DNA of 20,771 bases, from positions 1 to 20,771 of the forward strand of contig CAAGGQ010000094.1 of NCBI GenBank assembly GCA_900769475.1, given 5' to 3'. Shown here piece after piece: positions 6,920-12,468 of the stretch; within the stretch, counting starts at the first letter, position 1; each line of letters begins with the position of its first letter. Made by a program: the position numbers and the translations under genes. The stretch is from Clostridia bacterium. GTDB taxonomy: Bacteria > Bacillota > Clostridia > Oscillospirales > CAG-272. Under the pieces are notes generated by a model, which was not told where the DNA came from, did not search any database, and saw only the letters and a program-made list of their open reading frames with translations.

Positions 6920-7065
6920 AAAAGTTTTGATCAAACTTTTTCAAAAGTTTGCGCGGTGGAGGCTGCGTAAGCCTCCTCAACCTCCGCAGAGGTCGAAACT
7001 TCCCCAAATGGCGTTTTTCTTTTGCAAGCTTTTCTTTTTGCGCCTATGGTGTCAAAAAGAAAAGC
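6920..7065. repeat. Multi-hairpin intergenic element
   Basis: This noncoding stretch holds a chain of inverted repeats. AAAAGTTT (6920-6927) can pair with AAACTTTT (6933-6940), which can instead pair with AAAAGTTT at 6943-6950, so two hairpins are mutually exclusive. GGAGGCT (6958-6964) pairs with 6970-6976, and ACCTC (6980-6984) with 6989-6993. A 13-bp stem pairs GCTTTTCTTTTTG (7028-7040) with 7053-7065. No T-tract follows in either direction, so it is not a simple terminator. Its modular, non-coding make-up resembles REP-like dispersed elements, and I have an impression that similar text recurs in other Clostridia, but I cannot verify this. The 218 nt from 6905 to 7121 contain no supportable gene. 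Confidence 0.55.
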
Positions 7066-7121
7066 GACTGAGGCTTTTTCACTCTCAGACGTTTTCTATG
7101 TTTTTGTTCCCACAAAACAAA

Positions 7122-7159
7122 AAAGAACCGACATTCACCTTAGTGAATGTCGGTTCTTT
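7122..7159 (-). terminator. Terminator of the rpsF-ssb-rpsR operon
   Basis: A perfect 17-bp stem pairs 7122-7138 with 7143-7159 around a 4-nt loop. Read on the minus strand it begins 13 nt after the rpsR stop and is followed by a T-rich run (TTTGTTTTGTG), fitting a rho-independent terminator. Confidence 0.93.
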
Positions 7160-7172
7160 ATCATCGTAACGA

Positions 7173-7439
7173 TTAGTCGGTTACGAAGGGCAGAAGAGCC
7201 ATGTTACGAGCACGCTTAATAGCGGTGTTCAGCTCTCTCTGGTGAACGGCGCAGGTGCCGGAGATTCTTCTGGGAAGAATCTTTCCTCTCTCGCTGATGA
7301 ACTTTCTCAGCTTAGCGCTGTCCTTGTAATCGATAAACGCAATCTTGTCTGCGCAGAAAATGCAAACCTTTCTTCTTCTACGGTTGTTTGCCGCGGGACG
7401 AGCGGGGCGAACAACAACGTTTTCGGTCTTGTTATCCAT
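7173..7439 (-). CDS. rpsR: 30S ribosomal protein S18
   Basis: This encodes ribosomal protein S18, 88 residues, a small-subunit protein that binds 16S rRNA as a partner of S6. The zinc-binding type is present: Cys26 and Cys29 in KVCIFCADK, and Cys63 and His66 in GTCAVHQREL. Family hallmarks IDYKD, GKILPRR and AIKRARNMALLPF are clear. The ATG at 7439 is chosen because an AAGGAGGA site lies just upstream in the ssb-rpsR gap; a longer in-frame start would overlap the ssb stop. It is the last gene of the rpsF operon, 38 nt after ssb, and is closed by a strong terminator. Confidence 0.97.
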   Translation of the reverse strand: MDNKTENVVVRPARPAANNRRRRKVCIFCADKIAFIDYKDSAKLRKFISERGKILPRRISGTCAVHQRELNTAIKRARNMALLPFVTD

Positions 7440-7477
7440 CTTATGAAATCCTCCTTGTTCAAAAATCAGTGCCGTGA

Positions 7478-7942
7478 TCAAAACGGCAGGTCATCGTCGG
7501 TTTTAAGTTCCTCAAACTTGGGCGCTTGCGCGGGGCTCGAGGAGTAAGAGGGCGCGTTGTAGGTGTCGGTATAAGAACCGCCGTTGGCGACGCCTTCATT
7601 TTTGCTGTCAACGAACATTGCTTCGTCGGCAACTACTTCGGTGACGTAACGCTTTTGCCCTTGCTGATCCTGCCAGCTTCTCGTCTGAATAGATCCGGTA
7701 ATGCAAAGAGCCGAGCCCTTGCGGAAATAACGGGAAATAAACTCCGCGGTCTGACGCCAAGCTACAACGCTGATAAAGTCAGCCTGCTGTGCCTGCGCTC
7801 CATCCGCTACCTTGGACTGATACCGACGGTTGACTGCCAAAGTGAAGGAAACAACCGCAATGCCGCTGGTGGTCTGCTTCAATTCGGGGTCTGCAGTCAG
7901 TCTGCCGCAAAGCACCACTTTGTTAAGATTCAAACTGGACAT
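7478..7942 (-). CDS. ssb: Single-stranded DNA-binding protein
   Basis: This encodes SSB, 154 residues, which coats single-stranded DNA in replication, recombination and repair. An OB fold spans about residues 4-110: NKVVLCGRLTADPEL at the start, FTLAVNRRY, the ADFISVVAWRQTAEF region with aromatic DNA-contact residues, and KGSALCITGSIQTRSW. A flexible Gly/Ser/Tyr/Pro-rich linker leads to the acidic C-terminal tip DDDLPF (149-154), which binds partner proteins such as RecO, PriA and polymerase subunits. The start at 7942 follows AAAGGAGG. It sits between rpsF and rpsR, the usual Firmicutes order. A recO gene lies elsewhere in the window in another operon. Confidence 0.97.
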   Translation of the reverse strand: MSSLNLNKVVLCGRLTADPELKQTTSGIAVVSFTLAVNRRYQSKVADGAQAQQADFISVVAWRQTAEFISRYFRKGSALCITGSIQTRSWQDQQGQKRYVTEVVADEAMFVDSKNEGVANGGSYTDTYNAPSYSSSPAQAPKFEELKTDDDLPF

Positions 7943-7976
7943 GTTTTACGCCTCCTTTGCTTCTTCTCGAGTTGAA

Positions 7977-8366
7977 TTACTCAGCATCGGTTGCTGCAGC
8001 AACTTCAACAGGAGCCTCTTCTGCAACAGCTTCTTCCTTTGCAGGAGCCTCTGCAGCCTTAGCGGCTACAGCATCATCCAGACGGATAACCATTACACGA
8101 AGAACAGACTCGTCAATGTTCATCAAACGCTGGAGCTCTGCGGGGAATGCACCGTCGCACTTAAAGGTTGCAACCGTGTAGTAGCCTTCGTTCATATCCT
8201 CAATCGGATAAGCAAAACGACGCTTGCCCCACTCATCGATCTTGATCACTTCTGCATTTGCAGAAATCAGATCGTTGAACTTGTTCACCGTAACCTTAGC
8301 GGCTTCTTCGCCGTTTGCAAGGCTAACAATGTACATGCTTTCATAAGAGTTGATTACTTTTTCCAT
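7977..8366 (-). CDS. rpsF: 30S ribosomal protein S6
   Basis: This encodes ribosomal protein S6, 129 residues, which pairs with S18 on the central domain of 16S rRNA. The ferredoxin-like fold is recognisable from YESMYIVSL near the start, the signature WGKRRFAYPI at 46-55, GYYTVATFKC and VLRVMVIRLDD. Beyond residue 98 there is a tail of about 30 residues made almost only of Ala, Glu, Val, Pro and Lys, longer than the minimal family member; such acidic tails are common in S6. The start at 8366 follows a GGGAGG site. It is the first gene of the operon; the S6-S18 complex is known to regulate its own mRNA in several bacteria, and the leader here is structured. Confidence 0.97.
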   Translation of the reverse strand: MEKVINSYESMYIVSLANGEEAAKVTVNKFNDLISANAEVIKIDEWGKRRFAYPIEDMNEGYYTVATFKCDGAFPAELQRLMNIDESVLRVMVIRLDDAVAAKAAEAPAKEEAVAEEAPVEVAAATDAE

Positions 8367-8447
8367 GTTTTACACCTCCCTATGGACTGTTCGACCGCGC
8401 GAGAACAGTATTTGCGCGGTAGAGAGACGGGCAATAGCCCGTACCAA
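8367..8447 (-). promoter_or_regulatory. Structured 5' leader of rpsF, candidate autoregulatory RNA
   Basis: In the roughly 80-nt leader (start inferred from the -10) three pairings are visible on the minus strand. ACGGGC (8437-8442) pairs with GCCCGT (8427-8432) over a TATT loop. ACCGCGC (8414-8420) pairs with GCGCGGT (8394-8400). ACTGTTC (8403-8409) pairs with GAACAGT (8386-8392). The last two are interlocked, because one arm of each lies inside the other, so they form either a pseudoknot or two alternative folds. The last arm is only 9 nt from the GGGAGG ribosome binding site. Leaders of rpsF bound by S6-S18 are known in other bacteria; that this is one is inference. Confidence 0.6.
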
Positions 8448-8453
8448 GACAGT

Positions 8454-8482
8454 ATTTTACCATATTTCCAAGGGCTTGTCAA
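8454..8482 (-). promoter_or_regulatory. Sigma-A promoter of the rpsF operon
   Basis: On the minus strand a perfect -35 TTGACA (8477-8482) and a -10 TAAAAT (8454-8459) with extended TG (TGGTAAAAT) are 17 nt apart. This is a strong constitutive-type promoter, as expected for ribosomal protein genes. Confidence 0.9.
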
Positions 8483-8563
8483 GAGCTTTTTTCTTTTTTT
8501 GTAACAATTTTTTTCAATATATTCTATTTCATCTCTTTTTTTTGATATTTTCCGGATTTGATA

Positions 8564-8592
8564 TTGAAAAAAGAAGTCGAAACTGTTATAAT
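8564..8592 (+). promoter_or_regulatory. Sigma-A promoter of the MBL-SDR-VanY operon
   Basis: A -35 TTGAAA (8564-8569) and a perfect -10 TATAAT (8587-8592) are 17 nt apart, with an extended -10 TG (8584-8585). It faces away from the rpsF promoter; about 80 nt of T-rich DNA on the plus strand separates the two, in which I see no further gene. Confidence 0.85.
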
Positions 8593-8621
8593 GAAAACAT
8601 CAAAAGGGAGGGGGATAGCCA

Positions 8622-9461
8622 ATGATAAAACGCGTACGATGGATCGCTATCCTGCTTTTGTGCCTGCTTCTTCCTTCCTGTGGGCGGCACCAAGATGCTT
8701 TTTCTCCAAAACTGCAGATCTATGTCCTGGATGTGGGGCAGGGAGATTGCATCCTACTTCGCACTCCCGAGGGGAATATTCTGATCGACGCAGGTACCGA
8801 ATCTTCCCAAGAGACCCTTTGCTTGCGCCTGGAGCAGCTGGGGGTCACCGAGATCGCCCTGGCCATCTTTACCCACTTGGATGAGGACCACATCGGCGGA
8901 GCCGACGGAGTGCTTAGGACTTTTAAGGTAGAGGCGGTCTGGGTCAATCGTGCTCCTAGTGGGGAGGCCTGCGTGGCGGCCTTGGAGGCGGCGCTGGCCG
9001 ATTCGAGTGCCAAGGTGTCTCCCGCCATTGCGGGAAGCTCCTTTGCTCTTGGCGAGGTGACGCTGTTCGTTATGAGTCCTCTCTCCCCGGTGGCGGAGGG
9101 CGGAAACGAGGAAAGCATCGTGGTGCAGGTTACATGCGGAGAGATCCGCGCCCTCTTCACGGGAGATGCGGATCTTGCCACCGAGAAGCGATTGATAGAG
9201 ACCTATGGCAGAGCGCATTTGGATTGCGATATTTACAAGGTGGGTCATCACGGCTCTAACACCTCCACGGGCGTCGATTTTCTGCAAAGCCTGTCCCCGG
9301 AATACGCGCTAATCAGCTGTGGCAGAGGGAACTCCTTTGGGCACCCCCACGGCGAGGTGTTGCTCCGCTTGGAGCAACTGGGGATCACCGTATTGCGCAC
9401 CGATCTGGAGGGAGAGATCCTTCTTATGACCGATGGCCGAGAGATCCGACTGGGAAATTGA
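8622..9461 (+). CDS. ComEC-type metallo-beta-lactamase-fold lipoprotein
   Basis: This encodes 279 residues. The N-terminus is a lipoprotein signal: basic MIKRVRW, a hydrophobic run, then LLPSC with the lipid-modified Cys20, so the mature protein should be anchored outside the membrane. The rest is a metallo-beta-lactamase fold of the kind found as the C-terminal domain of ComEC/Rec2: VLDVGQGDCILL at 36-46, ILIDAGT, the metal motif THLDEDHIGG at 84-93, TGDAD at 180-184, and KVGHHGSNTS at 207-216. ComEC itself has membrane domains that are absent here, so this is a stand-alone hydrolase; a nuclease or phosphodiesterase is plausible but not shown. The start at 8622 follows AAGGGAGGGGG. It is the first gene of a three-gene operon. 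Confidence 0.87.
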   Translation: MIKRVRWIAILLLCLLLPSCGRHQDAFSPKLQIYVLDVGQGDCILLRTPEGNILIDAGTESSQETLCLRLEQLGVTEIALAIFTHLDEDHIGGADGVLRTFKVEAVWVNRAPSGEACVAALEAALADSSAKVSPAIAGSSFALGEVTLFVMSPLSPVAEGGNEESIVVQVTCGEIRALFTGDADLATEKRLIETYGRAHLDCDIYKVGHHGSNTSTGVDFLQSLSPEYALISCGRGNSFGHPHGEVLLRLEQLGITVLRTDLEGEILLMTDGREIRLGN

Positions 9462-9483
9462 TAGAAAAAAAGGAGAACGAACC

Positions 9484-10200
9484 ATGGCAAACATATTGAT
9501 CACCGGAGGCTCTCGCGGCATTGGAGCCGCATGTGTCCGCGCCTTTTGCGACAGAGGTGACCGGGTGGTGTTTTTGTATCGCGCCCGAGGTGAGGCGGCC
9601 AAGGCTTTGGAACGGGAGACCGGTGCTCTGGCTTTGCAGGCCGACGTGATCGATCCTGCGGCGGTGGAGCAAGCCGTTGCGACGGCACTTCATCATTTGG
9701 GATCCATCGACGTGCTGGTCAACAACGCGGGGATTTCTCAGATCAAGCTCTTTACTGATCTGACCAACGAGGATTGGAACGGCATGCTGGGGACCCACTT
9801 GAATGGTGCTTTCTATGTGACCCGCGCTGTGGCAAAGCACATGGTGGCACAGCAAAAGGGAAGCATTGTGAATATTGGCTCCATGTGGGGCAAGACCGGT
9901 GCCTCCTGCGAGGTGCACTATTCCGCGGCCAAGGCGGGGCTGCGGGGGCTGACCATGGCCCTGGCCAAGGAGCTGGGGCCCTCCCACATCACAGTCAATG
10001 CGGTGGAGCCGGGGGTCATTGACACCGAAATGAACGCCGCCCTGGATGCCGACACCCGCGCAGAACTTTGCGATGCCACGCCCTTGTGTCGGATCGGATG
10101 TCCCGCGGAGGTTGCCTCGGCCGTCTGCTTCCTGGCCTCGGAGGATGCGTCCTTCATTACCGGACAGATCCTTGGAGTGGACGGTGGCTTTGCTATATGA
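9484..10200 (+). CDS. Short-chain dehydrogenase/reductase (FabG-like)
   Basis: This encodes 238 residues of a classical short-chain dehydrogenase/reductase. The Rossmann nucleotide-binding motif TGGSRGIG is at 7-14, NNAG at 80-83, and the catalytic Ser133, Tyr146 and Lys150 (YSAAK) are in place, with the family ending ITGQILGVDGGF. An arginine after the second strand (LYRARGE) hints at NADPH preference. It is closest by eye to 3-oxoacyl-ACP reductase FabG-like proteins. It is not in a fatty-acid gene cluster, so the substrate is uncertain. The start at 9484 follows AAAAAAGGAG, 22 nt after the hydrolase gene, and gives the normal family N-terminus. Its stop overlaps the next start in ATGA, which implies translational coupling to the carboxypeptidase. 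Confidence 0.9.
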   Translation: MANILITGGSRGIGAACVRAFCDRGDRVVFLYRARGEAAKALERETGALALQADVIDPAAVEQAVATALHHLGSIDVLVNNAGISQIKLFTDLTNEDWNGMLGTHLNGAFYVTRAVAKHMVAQQKGSIVNIGSMWGKTGASCEVHYSAAKAGLRGLTMALAKELGPSHITVNAVEPGVIDTEMNAALDADTRAELCDATPLCRIGCPAEVASAVCFLASEDASFITGQILGVDGGFAI

Positions 10201-11051
10201 AGATCAAACGAAAATATCGTCTGCTGTGCGGTATTTTGGCATGCTTGGTGGTGGGGAGCCTGGTCGGGCTTCTTTGGTACCGTGCCGATTGGCGGTTTCG
10301 CTTTTTTAACGCCATTCGCATCTATCCCGCGCCTGCCGTAACCGCCATGGCGTGGAATTCGGGAACGGTGAGTGCCGAGGAGCTTCTTCTTCATGGTGTC
10401 ACGACCAACCATCTGCTGATATTGGTCAACCCCACTTACGCTCTGCCGGAGGATTACATCCCTCTTTTGGAGGATTACAACGGTGCCAAAATGCATCCGG
10501 AAATGATCCATGCCTATGCCTCTTTGCGGGATGAGCTGGAGCGCCGTACAGGACAGCGCATCTACGTTTCCAGCGACTACCGCACTCCCGAGGAGCAGGC
10601 CGAGATCCTGGCGGGAAGCCAACCCGGCATTGCCGCCACCGTGGGACACAGCGAGCACGAGGCAGGGCTGGCATTGGATGTTTACGTCAAGGGCTACGGC
10701 GGTATGAGCATCCTCAAGACCGCCGCGGGACGCGAGCTGGCAAGGATCTGCGCCGAGTACGGCTTTATCCTCCGCTACCCCGAGGGCAAGACCGAGATCA
10801 CGGGGATCGCGTACGAGCCTTGGCACATTCGCTACGTGGGCGTTCCTCACGCGAAGATCATCATGGATTGTGGCCTGACCCTGGAGGAGTACGTGTCGCT
10901 GTATGAAGTTGGCACCTGGTGCGACGTGGGCACTCATTATGTGGGACGCTTTTCCGCCGATGCCATCGCAGAGCCCGAGGGCTCCTGGAGCGGTGGAACG
11001 ATCTCGCCCGACAATACGGGATATTATTTCATCACTCTGCAAAAGGCTTAG
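10197..11051 (+). CDS. VanY-type D-alanyl-D-alanine carboxypeptidase (M15B)
   Basis: This encodes 284 residues with an N-terminal membrane anchor (basic MKIKRKYR, hydrophobic about 9-27) and an outside zinc peptidase domain of family M15B. Zinc ligands are visible as His154 and Asp161 in GHSEHEAGLALD and His210 in YEPWHIRYVG, with Glu207 as the likely catalytic base; SSDYRTPEEQ at 125-134 is the other conserved block. It probably trims D-Ala from peptidoglycan stem peptides. The start at 10197 overlaps the SDR stop by 4 nt. A C-terminal stretch of about 50 residues after the peptidase core (YVGRFSADAIAEPEGSWSGG onward) is not part of the catalytic motifs. No vancomycin-resistance genes are near, so a housekeeping wall role is likelier. 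The 3' end overlaps the convergent ylbJ by 4 nt. Confidence 0.9.
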   Translation: MKIKRKYRLLCGILACLVVGSLVGLLWYRADWRFRFFNAIRIYPAPAVTAMAWNSGTVSAEELLLHGVTTNHLLILVNPTYALPEDYIPLLEDYNGAKMHPEMIHAYASLRDELERRTGQRIYVSSDYRTPEEQAEILAGSQPGIAATVGHSEHEAGLALDVYVKGYGGMSILKTAAGRELARICAEYGFILRYPEGKTEITGIAYEPWHIRYVGVPHAKIIMDCGLTLEEYVSLYEVGTWCDVGTHYVGRFSADAIAEPEGSWSGGTISPDNTGYYFITLQKA

Positions 11052-12079
11052 AGCCCTGGATGCTCGACAAGTCCAAAACCTTGAGGAAAGAGCAGAAGCA
11101 CCAGCCCCAACACAAGGGCACAGAGCAGACCCTGCAACAGTTTCGCTCCAAAATACGAGCGGAAGGCGAAGCCCCTCCCGTCACATATCGAGAGCACCTG
11201 GCAATGCATGGAAAGCCCCGACCATCCACAGGCAAAGGCGGTGAGCACCCCACCCAAAAGGAGCGGAGCGGTTCCCGAGGCCTGCCCCACGCCCCCCGAG
11301 ATCTCCAGTAAGCAAAAGAGAAGGGTACAAATGATCGAGGGCACGCGAAGGGCTCCCAGAGCATAGGTCAGCGCGCCCATGAGGGCCGAAAAAAAGATCA
11401 CGTAAGCACAAACGGTAAGAATACTGCGGGTTGCCGAGGCGATGGCTTCGGTAAACCGTCCGGCGCCCCGAGGGCCGCAAGGAGAGGATGGCAACGCTTT
11501 CTCCGGCGGCTCCCGGGGCGTCCTTTTTTGTCCCCACCGTCCCGTTCCAATACAAATTCCCAGAGCAGAGAGCAGGATCGCGGCGTACAGCCACCATCCA
11601 AAGGAGCGGCTTCCCCACAGGGAGATTCCCACGGCGTTGATCAAAAAGGCCGAGGAGGGAGTGCAGGAGGCCTGCAATACCCGTTCTGCCTCCCTCTTTG
11701 TCAATTCTCCTCGGTCAAAGGCCAGGCAGGCACAACGCGCCCCCACGGGAGAGCCGCAGAGCCATCCCAGGAGCAGGGCTGAGCACCCCGCGCGGGGAAG
11801 ACGAAGAAGTCGTTCCAAGGGACGCCAACACCATTGAGGGATCCATTGGATCCCGCCACCCGAGACCAGGAGCTCCGAGAGTATCATAAAGGGAAAGAGG
11901 GCGGGGATCACCATACGAGCACAGAGCAGGAGCCCCTGCTGTATGTACTCCATGGCTATCTCCGCATTGCGCAAAAGAAGTAAAAGACAAAAAAACGAAA
12001 AGAGTCCAAAGCAGACCTGCCCGGGCGAGGGGAGGGTACGCAGAGGCTTTTTATCCGACTTGCTCTCAAAAGCAGTCAT
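11048..12079 (-). CDS. ylbJ: Sporulation integral membrane protein YlbJ-like
   Basis: This encodes 343 residues of a multi-pass membrane protein with the nucleoside-transporter-like gate architecture of YlbJ, a sporulation protein needed for spore cortex formation in Bacillus. Features are the N-terminal hydrophobic segment after a basic stretch, the GLLLCARMVIPALFPFMILS segment, the LCGSPVGARC loop, FLINAVG, and a second gate-like half containing ISGGVGQASG. It is shorter than the Bacillus protein of about 400 residues. The start at 12079 follows an AAAGGAGA site; an upstream in-frame ATG lacks one. A sigma-E-like promoter precedes it, which fits expression in the mother cell. Its stop overlaps the convergent VanY gene. 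I base the assignment on family recognition and promoter context. Confidence 0.8.
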   Translation of the reverse strand: MTAFESKSDKKPLRTLPSPGQVCFGLFSFFCLLLLLRNAEIAMEYIQQGLLLCARMVIPALFPFMILSELLVSGGGIQWIPQWCWRPLERLLRLPRAGCSALLLGWLCGSPVGARCACLAFDRGELTKREAERVLQASCTPSSAFLINAVGISLWGSRSFGWWLYAAILLSALGICIGTGRWGQKRTPREPPEKALPSSPCGPRGAGRFTEAIASATRSILTVCAYVIFFSALMGALTYALGALRVPSIICTLLFCLLEISGGVGQASGTAPLLLGGVLTAFACGWSGLSMHCQVLSICDGRGFAFRSYFGAKLLQGLLCALVLGLVLLLFPQGFGLVEHPGL

Positions 12080-12122
12080 TCCAATTCTCTCCTTTGCATA
12101 AATATAGGATGTCACCGTTGTA

Positions 12123-12152
12123 AATGTACGCAAAAGAATAGGAAACTATGAC
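12123..12152 (-). promoter_or_regulatory. Candidate sigma-E promoter of ylbJ
   Basis: On the minus strand GTCATAGT (12145-12152) and CGTACATT (12123-12130) are 14 nt apart. This fits the sigma-E pattern with a GTCATATT-like -35 and CATACAAT-like -10, with seven and six of eight matching. It predicts a start near 12116 and a leader of about 36 nt. No sigma-A-type promoter is seen for ylbJ. I could not identify an equally good promoter for the divergent yqfC. Confidence 0.55.
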
Positions 12153-12165
12153 ATAGGAGGGGACC

Positions 12166-12468
12166 ATGAAAAAAGAAGAGATCAAAGGGCACCGCTCCCT
12201 TCGGCAACGGGTATCGGAGCGTTGCCGTCAGCCCATGGAGGCGTTTGAGCATTTGGTGGTCTGGCGTGGACAAACCAACGTCACGGTCTACGGTTGCCGT
12301 CGGATCCTGCTCTATACCCCCCGTCGGATTTGCTTGCTGGTAGGGAAGCGACCGTTGTCGGTACTGGGACAGGGGTTGATCTGCTCGGCCTTTTGTGCCG
12401 GTGCGGTTACGGTACGGGGAGAAATTCGCGGCGTGGAGTATGCGGAGGGCACGGAGGACGGCGCATGA
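12166..12468 (+). CDS. yqfC: Sporulation protein YqfC (YabP/YqfC family)
   Basis: This encodes 100 residues of the YabP/YqfC sporulation family. The core RILLYTPRRICLLVGKRPLSVLGQGL, followed by VRGEIRGVEYA, is typical of the small beta-rich domain. In Bacillus yqfC is transcribed by sigma-E in the mother cell; the biochemical function is not known. The ATG at 12166 follows AGGAGGGG at 12155-12162. The stop overlaps the yqfD start in ATGA, which is the conserved coupling of this pair. It is the first gene of the long plus-strand operon and is divergent from ylbJ. Confidence 0.88.
   Translation: MKKEEIKGHRSLRQRVSERCRQPMEAFEHLVVWRGQTNVTVYGCRRILLYTPRRICLLVGKRPLSVLGQGLICSAFCAGAVTVRGEIRGVEYAEGTEDGA

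Noticed and set aside
7028..7065. 13-bp hairpin as a terminator for the isomerase operon
   Set aside because: No T-tract follows on either strand and it lies 124 nt after the stop; it fits better as part of the multi-hairpin element.
6894..7219. Small plus-strand open frames in the gap between the isomerase and rpsR genes
   Set aside because: Their translations follow the inverted repeats and the rpsR terminator, and they lack ribosome binding sites; the region is better explained as noncoding hairpins.
12096..12105. CATAAATATA on the plus strand as a sporulation sigma-K-like -10 for yqfC
   Set aside because: The spacing of the conserved TA is off by one and no supporting -35 was found, so it is not called.
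12408..12465. Longer yqfD start within yqfC
   Set aside because: The in-frame upstream codons translate to Gly/Arg/Cys-rich sequence unlike the family; the ATGA overlap start at 12465 is preferred.
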